DNA from: Petrosia ficiformis
Taxonomy: Eukaryota; Porifera; Demospongiae; Haplosclerida; Petrosiidae
Assembly: GCA_947044365.1 (NCBI GenBank)
Contig: OX345651.1
Location: 5,325,926 to 5,389,925 of the forward strand
Direction of reading: 5' to 3'
Length of the DNA: 64,000 nt
Shown here: one piece after another, positions 9,986 to 19,420 of the stretch
Layout of the letters: each line of letters starts with the position of its first letter
Numbering within the stretch: the first letter of the stretch is position 1
The notes under the pieces: generated by a model
The model's database searches: none
Seen by the model: only the letters and a program-made list of their open reading frames with translations
Told to the model about the DNA's origin: nothing
Position numbers and translations under genes: made by a program

Positions 9986-12868
9986 ACTTTTTGTTTATAG
10001 TTCTTACCCTGTCTTGCACTTGTTTTTTATTTCTTTCGCATTCAAATGCAAGTATGAATTCTTCACATTTCTTTAGTGAAGGTGTCGTTTTGTTTCCTAT
10101 TTCTTCCTTGAAGAAGACATCTATTGCTTCGTCAAAATTGTCAGGTAAATGAATTTGTGGTGGATCTACAAGAAAATTTTTAAATTTGTTACCATTGTAT
10201 ACCTTGCACTTACCTGACAACTTTTGGATATTCTTGAATGCCTCAAGTGATTGCCTACCTCCTTTTCTAACCCTGTAGTATAATTCAGATGTGGAGGAAC
10301 TGTGGGACATATGCCGTGACAAGTCCTCCATTGCTCTTTTCGGAAGAGCAGAACATCCTGCCGTAGCCCCTGCCTTTCGTGTAGCAGTCAGTGATGGTGG
10401 TTTTTCAAGGCCAAGGGATTTCGCATATATCTGTACATATCTTGCATAATTTTTCTCATACGACTGTCCATTCGATCGAACCAGAAATGCTTCACACTCT
10501 GACGATGTTGGAATATCTGGTCGTAGGTAATCTCTATAATGAAAGAATAATCGGGAATCATCTCGTGTCAGATACAGAGTCGCAGGGCCATATGTACTTG
10601 CAGTTTTGTGCTTGGACACAACAAGCTTTAACCTCTCTTCACCGCTTTCATCATGCACAAGCTGAGCACTTTCAGCCTCATTTAGTGTCATATTTATTGC
10701 CGGCCCTGCCCGTTGAAAGTTCTTGTATGAGAGGCATAAAAAAAGGTAGGTTGCAATAAAGTCCACATCGTCATCAGAAGGATCTTCTTTTTCAATTATG
10801 CGATTCGCTTTTCTGATGGCACCTGGTGCATTTACCACCTTCTGCATGGTTTCCAAATCATCTTCGGTTGTATCCAGTTCCCGAGCTGCCTTGTCCTTTG
10901 TATGCTTGATTTTATCACTTCGAAAACTCATCTTCCATAATCCTATCCTATCCATCACATTCTTTGCATCCTCTCTCCTCTCTTTGAAATTGCTGTGTTC
11001 CCGTAACAAGTATTTAATACATGTTAGGATGCGCTCTATTTTCGTAAGAATTCCGTCTGGACCTAATCCGTTATCTTTTAAGTACTGTATATATGATTTT
11101 AGCTTCTGTTCCTCCAGTACAAAATGCCATGAAAAAGTACGATCATTAGAAAAGGCTAAAAACTTCGAAATATCAACAGCTATTTGCATAGCCTCTGCTG
11201 ATGACCGATTGCCACCATCAAAACTCATGAGATTTTCATAAAATGAAGCTAGTTCCGTTTTCATGATGTCATACTGCGGGAAACTTCTAGTCGACCCTTT
11301 CTTTCTAGCTACCATTGGGCAAACAATGTTTTTGTCCTTTTTCGAACCTAGTTTAAAACTTTCAATTATAGTCAATCTTGGTTCCTCCGATTTTCTTTCG
11401 CGAGGTTTAGCTACACCAAGCTTTTTGGCTTCCCTTAATACCTTTTGCCTTTCAGCTGGATCGACAATTTTATGGACACTTACCAAGTGATTCGAAAGCT
11501 TTTTTAATGATTTGGACTTGCATCCTTTGATAGGACAATGGTGATATTTTCTATATCTTTCAAAGTTGTCTAAATAAAGGATGTATAATATATTTTTTGT
11601 AAGCCGATTTTGCAAGTGTACCTGTGATAACATCTTTTTCCTCGTTCGATTCGTCATTGGATTTGTCATCAATGATCTCTGATTTTTCCCATGGCATTTC
11701 GCCAGTCGTTATTCCATAATCCCACAGGAGTTCTTCATTTTTTTTAATGTCATTTATTGAATACATCCCAATACGGGATTTTCCTCTGACAAACAAGGGT
11801 GGGTAGGGTCTGATATTGGGACGACGGGAGTGGTTCATGTAACGTCCCATTTGGTTATATCGCCTGGTGGCATCATAGAAGTACTTTGTTCTTCCTACTT
11901 TGAATGATATAGTGGCAGAGGTTTCGTCATTTTTTTCATATTCCCTCTGCTTTGGAATAAACCCGGCTGTTTCGTACACATTTGTTGTCTTGTACTCACA
12001 GATGTACATTTTATTTGGTATGTTTTCTGTTGCAAAAACACCCCTCCCTTTCTCTCTTGCATCTCGTATCTCAATCGGTCCTAGTAGGTCTCTATTCAGA
12101 CCGTCAATGATCTTTTCCTTGACTGTTTGACTATTCCTAAGTAGTATAATTTATGAAAGAATTTTGTAATACCTGTGGGCAAACTAACAATATTCTCTTT
12201 GATTTTCTCAGAGAGGTAAGACCCTCCTCTTCACTTGAAACTATTCAGGAAAATGTACATACATTGCATTTTTAGACTATTATCAACCTTACATTTCTCT
12301 GCATTATCACTTTCGTTCCTTTCATAATTCATTTCATCAGCTATTTAATGATAATACAACACTAGATGAAAATTAATTGATTGCAAAAAGGAACTTACAT
12401 TCATCAGATATTACTTCCACCTTTTTTTCAATACGATCTACTTCTACCTCATCTTCACTAACACCTACAACATTATAGCAATGAACATTGATTTACAGAA
12501 AAAAGAAACTTACATTCATCAGATATTACTTCCGCCTTTTCTCCAATACGATCTACTTCTACCTCATCTTCACTAACACCTACAACATATAGCAATGAAC
12601 ATTGATTTACAGAAAAAAGAAACTTACATTCATCAGATATCATTTGCACTTCTTCTTCACTAAGAACATCTTCACTAACATCTATTTAAATAATGTAATA
12701 AAATTCACTTTACAGTAGCTAATGGTATAGAAAATTGCTTGCAATAAACAAAGATGACTGTTTATTAAATTAAACAAACTTACTGTCGTCAGATTCACTG
12801 TCAATTTGATATCTTGGCTTTTTGAAACTATCCAAATCATCACTATCTAAGAATACTCTTCTAGCCAT
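9984..12868 (-). CDS. SET domain / zinc finger / tyrosine recombinase fusion protein (8 exons)
   Basis: Joining exons 12868-12784, 12681-12628, 12579-12514, 12464-12399, 12240-12189, 12136-11622, 11569-10214 and 10165-9984 keeps frame throughout and gives 791 aa. All introns are GT-AG; the later ones are only about 50 bp. Residues 1-107 are acidic and come from three look-alike exons. Residues about 132-250 form a KMT5A (SET8)-like SET domain, with KGRGVFA near 137, RYMNHS near 206 (N209, H210) and EELLWDYG near 242. KMT5A enzymes mono-methylate histone H4 lysine 20; the substrate here is unknown. A C-x4-C-x10-H-x4-H finger lies at 291-312. The C-terminal half is a YR-like domain: R566, K601 in HKTxxxYGP, R677 (TATR, where H is usual), H702 and Y711, the last two nine residues apart as in active recombinases. 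The start is the only ATG upstream in the spliced frame. It could be a domesticated or still mobile Crypton-type recombinase. Model confidence is good; activity is unknown. Confidence 0.8.
12399..12681 (-). repeat. Tandemly triplicated acidic exon
   Basis: Exons 12399-12464 and 12514-12579 are near-identical 66 bp exons with near-identical flanking introns, offset by 115 bp. Exon 12628-12681 is a shorter relative offset by a further 114 bp. All have phase 1 on both sides, so each copy adds an acidic segment of about 18 to 22 residues without shifting frame. Confidence 0.8.
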
Positions 12869-13429
12869 CTAAAAAATTTAGAATTCATAAATAGTACCAG
12901 TTTTCAATAGGGTAGTTTGTACTGACGAATAATTCATGAGATACAAAAGGCTTATAAAGGGTTCCTGAGTACAGTACTGCTGTTTTCATTAAAAATTTCC
13001 AATCTCATTAAATATTTATGAGATGCAAAATTGTCAATAATTGGCTTCCACAATATAGATATGCGAAACAATGCTAATCAACTACAGTACATGTTGAAAA
13101 TGGTAAATAAACTTACTTTTAAAAGAATTTGATAAGTGAAGACACCTGAAAAAACACTCCAAAACTTGATAAACTTTATAAGGATTTCTATCAGCAATCT
13201 AAACATGTGCTTCTGACCACACCTACTTTGACCACGCCCACACAACATCTTCGTGAATTTTGACCGGAAGTGACGTTTTCAATGAGGGGTGTGGTTTCAA
13301 AAAATTTTATAAGTTTTTAATGCTAGATTTGTATGGATGAATAATTCATGAGCAGTGTTTTTAATTGTTTTGATGACGAGTCTAATGGTGCGGAAATTCC
13401 AATTATATTTCAGGTCCCATTGTGTGCCT
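12869..13429. other. Upstream region of the fusion gene, no gene seen
   Basis: This AT-rich stretch lies 5' of the minus-strand fusion gene and probably holds its promoter. No TATA box stands out. Around 13210-13290 there is a more GC-rich patch with CCACACCTACTTTGACCACG and GGGGTGTGGTTT, resembling decayed repeat ends. Confidence 0.4.
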
Positions 13430-14830
13430 CCCTCCCCGAACCCCAGAAAATTAAATTGGGGAAGAGGGACATATATGTCCCTCTGTCCCTTTTGGAATAG
13501 AAGCTTCGATGAAATATTTGAACATTGCATGCAGGTAGACAAACTTCGAGGGCATACCCCTCAAAAACAATTTCTACCGTATCTCTAAATTTTGAAATAT
13601 TAAAACGCTATGTCCCTGAAATATGTCCTTTTCATTGAAAGAGTAGTTTGACTAATGCCCTATATAGACTACTGTGTGTAGGGTAAAATTCCTCACTCAT
13701 ATGTGTGGGTGTGGTCACCATAATAATTAGGGTTTGGTGGAGGGACATATTAAATATGTCCTTTTTGGGGTTAGTGGTCAGGTGGAATGCAATTAACTTG
13801 CTGAGTAAGCACAAGAATTTACAACAATCTCCAATGCCTATATCTAATGTTCCTCACATTAAATTATCTAAAAATTTGAAGCTGTGATCTTTGGTGGGCG
13901 GGCAGTGTGTAGTGTGAAAATTATCCTCCAGGGTTAATGAGAAGCAGGGAAACCCCAAACCCCAAAAATGTAAGAAAATTTTTTTTGTGTTTAATTAATT
14001 AGTGGGTGGAGGCGAGTAACATCCTGATAAGGAAAGGCTTCCTCGAGTCTTAGTTACTGAAAGGGACATAATTTGGGGACATATTCCAGGGTTTGAAAAC
14101 GAAAGGTATTCAGAGTTCAGGGTTCATTTATTTGTGGTCAGCATCCGTGCAGTATTAACCACATTTATTGAATATACCCCACTCTGAACAGAAAATTTAG
14201 GGACATCTGTCCATATGTCCCTTTTCAAACAGGAGGTTTGAGGAAATAATTGAATACTGCATGCAAGTAGACAAACCTCCAGGGCGTATTCCTCAGAAAA
14301 AAAATTGACACCATATATCAAGGTTTAACATATTAAAAAGGATATGTCCCTGTAATATGTCCCTTTTATTGAAAGAGTAGATTGACTAATGCACTATATA
14401 GACAACTTTCTGTAGGGTAAAATTCCTCACTTACGTGTGTGGGTGGGGTTACCAAACTATTCAGCATTTGGTGGAAGGACATATTAATTATGTCCTTTTT
14501 TGGGGTTAGTGGTCTGGTGGAATGCAATTACCTTGCAGATTAAGCACAAAAGTTTATAGCCTCCAGGGTTAATGGGAAGCAGGGAAACCCCAAAAACCAA
14601 AAATGTCTAAAAAATGTTTTTGTGTTTAATTAATTAGTGTGTAGAGGCGAGTAACATCCTGTTATGGAGAGGCTTCCTCAAGTCTTGGTTACTGAAAGGG
14701 ACATATTTTAGGGACATATTCCAGGGTTTGAAAATGAAAGGTATTTATGATTCAGGGTTTATTCACTTGTGGTCAGCAAGGGTGGAGTATTAACCACAAG
14801 TATTGAATATAATTCCACCCAGAAAAAAAA
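13430..14830. repeat. Two diverged copies of a ~732 bp ATGTCCC-containing repeat
   Basis: Landmarks such as GCATGCAGGTAGACAAAC at about 13528 and GCATGCAAGTAGACAAAC at about 14260 are about 732 bp apart. So are the later blocks TTGAAAGAGTAG and GTGGAATGCAATTA. ATGTCCC and GGGACAT motifs are dense in both copies. No coding potential is visible. Confidence 0.8.
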
Positions 14831-15723
14831 ATTTAGGGACATATGTCCCTTTGGGGGAATTTTACTGATTATATGGAAGGAAACAGGGTATATTGAATAA
14901 TATGTGTGAGGAGTTTGAAGGCCCTACGATATCAACAAGCTCGTTCAGGGTGTATTTTTCTGGGGAGGGACATAAAAGGGACATATGGGGGAATTTCCAG
15001 GTTTCTCAAATTTGACCCAGGGTTTTCATAGGGTACTTGGGGTTTGGAATGCCACACCCCCCTAGGAGTCCATTACTAAATAAGAAAATTCCTGCAATCC
15101 CAGAACCCTGTATACAAGGCAAAATGTGCTCGATATTGAAACGCTTATAACAAACGAACCATACAAGATTATAAAAAACCATCAGCATTTTTGAAATCAC
15201 CATCACGCGCGCTTTCAGGAAATATAAATAATTAATGGTTTAAAGGTAATTTTAAAACTATAAGGTCATAGTGTACAGCATTCAAACCGCCCCTATTCTG
15301 CGGTTAATGCGCGGTTTGGCGCGGTATTTAGGGTTATTGTAGAGTAAGTATTGCTCTACATAATGGCGTTTGCTGCTTCTTCATAACATGTTCACAAAGC
15401 GATATACGAAGCGTTAAACTTGAATAATAAAAAAAAAATTATTTAGTTAATGTTTGAAGCTTCGTATCTAAGTGACTGTACAAGCAAATGTATTGATTTT
15501 TGTAACACAATTAGATACATCTTTTGGCTACATAATGGCGCAAGTTAAAATGTCGTAGTGCATTTGGTTTTTGAGTTATTAGCGTTTAAACACCTTTTAG
15601 GTAAGACCGGAAATGAGTCGGTCAGTGGAACTTTTAGGGGTTCTGATGAAAGCTCTTGACGAGTAGGTTACGAATCCGTTGAGACCTGGATTTGGGGGAA
15701 AATTTCTGAGCAGGTATCTAGGG
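14831..15723. other. ATGTCCC block edge, no supported gene
   Basis: The region includes a few GGGACAT motifs (near 14967-14985) and a short GCGC-rich patch (about 15299-15330, TTAATGCGCGGTTTGGCGCG). A similar TTATGCGCGGTTTG lies near 63545, just before the third element copy. It ends with a TATCTAGGGTTTAGGG junction to the mobile element. Confidence 0.5.
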
Positions 15724-15730
15724 TTTAGGG
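15724..15730 (+). other. Left attachment repeat TTTAGGG of element copy 1
   Basis: The 7 bp TTTAGGG sits immediately before ACATAAC, the first element-specific bases. The same 7 bp is found at the other two element starts and directly after the right end TTGCATG, so it behaves as the target or crossover sequence. Confidence 0.85.
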
Positions 15731-15868
15731 ACATAACATCTTCACGCAAAAAAATGGTCTTCACACACACAAAAACATTCTGTGACAGTGACAGTTAACT
15801 GAATGGAAAAGCTCACCCAAAACTAATAGTTGTATTCCTGCCTGAAAACTTGAGAAAATAAAAATTTG

Positions 15869-16000
15869 AATGACATCGCATCCTTCTTGACAACATCAAA
15901 AAGTGCATGATATGACTGGTGGGTTCTAAAGTGCAATGACATCGCATCCATCTTGTCAACATCAAAAAGTGCAGGTACATGACTCATGGGTTCTAAGAAA
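15869..16000 (+). repeat. 66 bp subterminal direct repeat, two copies
   Basis: AATGACATCGCATCC followed by CAACATCAAAAAGTGCA occurs at 15869 and 15935, 66 bp apart, between the left end and the recombinase start. It could be a binding site for the recombinase or part of its promoter; neither is shown. Confidence 0.75.
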
Positions 16001-16091
16001 GCATGAGGTCAGAACAGTTCAACATAAATACAGGGGAAGGACAGAGCAGAGTGAGAGAGAAAAAAATGTGAAGAATACTGTGTGTGTGATA

Positions 16092-18572
16092 ATGTCTGAC
16101 TTACCAGATGAACCCGTCGATGTTGTAGTCCACAAACAGATTTTCCAAGGCATAAGGAGAGACGACATACACCTCATACCTTGTGGAGAGCTGATCAAAA
16201 GGTTCAAGTTGCTGGAACTATATGACAACAGTACCTTGAGTCGCAGGAGAATGAAGATGGGCATTGTCACATGCCTAGCACTGCCAGCAGAAATTTCAAT
16301 TCTGAGAAAAGAAAAGATCATATCGTCAAGCACTAACAGGTGCATACTGATGGACAAAAACAGTGCAGAAAGATACATTGAAGCCATTCTCAAAAGCAGA
16401 GGGGTATCTGTTGACAGCTTGCAACAAAATGTAACGAAAGAACCCCTCCACACTGCTCCTGATCACACAACAGAAAACATGGACACAACTGGTACTGATA
16501 TTGAGCAGGCAGACATCGTATCCGAGGGCAATTCACTCCGGGAAGACCAAAGCCTTGCAGTTGAAGTCATTTCGGACTCAGAGACCGTCACACATTCGTC
16601 TCCCATTCAAAAACATCCACCAGGACCACACATTGTGATCAGCGAAGACGACGGAAGTCACACTGCAATTAATGATATGGAAGTAGTGCCTTGGATTTCT
16701 GATGTAGAAACTTCAACTAAACAAGCATCTACAAAAGGCAGCACGAGAGGCCGCAAGGGTACTCCTCCATTGCCCGAGGACCTCATGAAAAAGATCGAAG
16801 GACTGGACACTTTCTATGCAGCTCCTTTCAATCACGAGAGGAAAGGAAAGCCTCTGAGTAGTATAACGTTAAACAAAACCAAAGAACAGATACTCTGTGA
16901 GCTTTGAATTTTTTTTAGCATTTTTTTTAGAATTTTAGAAGCCTGTTGTATAACCCCCACATTAATATCCTTCTTTCTCTATTCCTTTCCAAAGATTTTT
17001 TTGAGTACTGCAAAAGAACGGAGGAAACGTTACAATTTGGCCTCGTTCTGGACAAAGCCTTGCTAGACAAATTCCTGCTATTCATGAGAGAGGAAAAAAA
17101 CTCCACTCCGGGAACACTGTGTTGTTACTGTCAGGCACTCGTACGTGCAGTAAAATATGCCGACAAAGAAGAGAAAACAACACAGTTACAAAATCTCCAC
17201 AGGTACATCAGTGTCTTCCAAAAGGAGGCAGAGCTCAACAGAGATAAGTCCTGGGAGGAACTAAAAGCCAAAGGACGTTGGCTATCGTGGTAAGTATTTG
17301 TTTGTTGTTTTTTTTTTTAGTCTGACAATCAGACTTCTGATGGGGCAATTCAGATACATGTGTTGTTATACAGCCATTCTGTTTTCGTGTAGGAAGGAAG
17401 TCTTGGAGGTCCTCGCACAGTTGAACGATGACTACAACTCGTCCACTGATTGGGAGAGGATCAAACTTTCCCGATCACTTCTTGTTGTGTTAGTGTACAC
17501 GGCCATTCCTCCGGGACGTGGAAGGGAATACAGAGAATTGCACTTCAAGATTCACGAGAGTGAAATAACGGGACCTTACGAAAGCAGATTGCACAAAAAC
17601 ATTTTGCACTTTTCACCTTACGAGGGGAAGGCCATAATGTACATTACCGATCACAAGACAGGACATTCAACTGGACCACAAATGATCTCTTGTCCTGATG
17701 ACAGCTACTTCATGAACGTCCTGTCAGACTACCTCTTACGCTATCGCAACAAGATACCAAACAGTTCGAAATCAACCATTCTCTTTCTGGTGAGTTCCAC
17801 GCACGTACATGTACATGTGTGACTGTCAACTATTTGTCTGATTTGTCGTGAGTGACACTCGCCTTGTTTCTCTCTCTCTCTCTCTTTCTCTCTCTAGGAT
17901 GATGACGGTGGATGCTATAATTCCAAGAATTGGACTAAATACATTCAATCAATATTCTACAAGTACACGGGAGTTGGTGGAGTATCAATACATGCATTGC
18001 GGTCGTCGTTTGTCACATTTGCCGGCAACGAATCGACGGAAGCAGTGATGGAAAGTATTGCCGTGGCAATGCGACACTCTAGAAGATATCAGCAGGACAT
18101 CTACGACAAGAGGACCATCAACGAAAGAGTGAAACCAGGTGTCCACTTTGCTTCAAAACAAGTCCTGCAAGCACTACGTCGTCCACCGCCAGCCATAGAT
18201 GTAACATCACCAAAGAAAATGTGCAAAAGCTTAGAGGATATCAGTGACGAGGACTCAGATGATCCAACAAGCTCAAATGTCGTCGTTCCCGGAGAAAGTG
18301 TTGCCATGATTGCCAACGATTCAACTGAGAGATGTCCAAAGTTAATTTTTGCAAAAGTCCTTGAGATAAATGCCACAACAAAAACGGCACTATTAAACGA
18401 ATTAGTGGAGACATTTCCCGGATACTATCGTCTCAAGATCGCTTCAAACAGGTGGGAAGAAAAACTCTCTTGTTTGATTACAGGTATTGACTTGGTGTAC
18501 TCACGTGAGCACAGGGCATATGAACTCAGGACTCCTCTTGACGATATCACCCAAATACAAACACTCCAGTGA
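16092..18572 (+). CDS. Crypton-like tyrosine recombinase (4 exons), copy 1
   Basis: Exons 16092-16896, 16995-17289, 17393-17789 and 17898-18572 join in phase (1, 2, 0) through GT-AG introns of 98, 103 and 108 bp, giving 723 aa. The start chosen is the MSDLPDEPVD methionine; the frame is open upstream to an ATG at 15936, so a longer start is possible. Residues 1-260 are acidic and low in similarity to anything I recognise. Exon 2 (about 269-366) looks like the helical core-binding domain. The catalytic domain shows R409 in PPGRGREYREL, K455 in DHKTGHSTGPQ, H531 and R534 in HALRSSF, H559 in MRHS, and Y568 as nucleophile. H559 to Y568 is nine residues, the spacing seen in active YRs, so no catalytic position is missing. 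It should cut and rejoin DNA through a 3'-phosphotyrosine. The C-terminal ~130 residues are an uncharacterised extension. An ATTAAA at 18579 may end the transcript. Confidence 0.88.
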
Positions 18573-18585
18573 ACCTGCATTAAAT

Positions 18586-18729
18586 GTAACATATATATAT
18601 ATATATATATATATTAATGCTAAATAATTATTTTAATCTTGGTTTTCATATCATTATTATAACTATGATCATAATAATTATTGACAATTAATTAATTATA
18701 ATAAATATATATATTTAATAATTATATAT

Positions 18730-18779
<50 letters not shown>

Positions 18780-18790
18780 ATATATATATA

Positions 18791-18834
<44 letters not shown>

Positions 18835-18955
18835 TGTCATCACTATAACGATTATTTTATTATCGTAATTATTGTATATATATATTATATATAATTATAT
18901 AATTATATTATATATATATATATATATATAATTATTATAATTATCACATACCTCA
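18586..18955. repeat. TA-rich microsatellite tracts
   Basis: Several (TA)n runs interrupted by short AT-rich words lie between the recombinase and the SET-like gene. More TA runs lie inside the intron of the next gene (about 19261-19470). Tract lengths are the same in the second element copy. Confidence 0.9.
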
Positions 18956-19169
18956 TTATTACTTACAACGATTCAGACAACCCGCGACGCTGGTTCTCTC
19001 CATTTACACTGGGTCTAAATTTCACTGAAGCTAGTGCTATTGTAGGGTTTCCCCTACAGACTACTCAGATTCAACTTCTGGATGAAGCAACTTTTAGCAT
19101 AGAGCTCACGTGATGTGTTAAATCTAGGCCCAGCATTTCAATTAAACGTGGTGTAAATTTTTCTATGAC
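18956..19169 (+). promoter_or_regulatory. Probable promoter region of the SET-like gene
   Basis: This non-repetitive stretch between TA tracts and the first exon contains an E-box, CACGTG, at 19107-19112 and a small inverted repeat (GTAGGG...CCCTAC near 19050). Assignment as promoter rests on position only. Confidence 0.35.
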
Positions 19170-19381
19170 ATGGATACGAGCATGGAGAGCTTCAAGCGTG
19201 TCATTGAAGGTACATGTAAATGTGTATGATAAATGCTTCAATAGTTACTAGTTCATATGTGTATATATATATATATATATAATGTAATTGCATATAAAAA
19301 GTATATACATATATATATATATATAATTATGGAGTACTCTATTTGTGTAGTACCAACAGTGATGCATTTCTGTAGTATATA

Positions 19382-19420
<39 letters not shown>

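Noticed and set aside
10391..11490. Plus-strand frames opposite the recombinase exon
   Set aside because: They are antisense shadows of the minus-strand coding exon, which has the conserved catalytic motifs.
15640..15675. Hammerhead ribozyme core (CTGATGA)
   Set aside because: CTGATGA is present but no GAAA box and no third helix can be placed around it; other CTGATGA words in the window fail in the same way.
16019..16453. Minus-strand 144-codon frame opposite the recombinase first exon
   Set aside because: Antisense to a supported coding exon, with no motif of its own.
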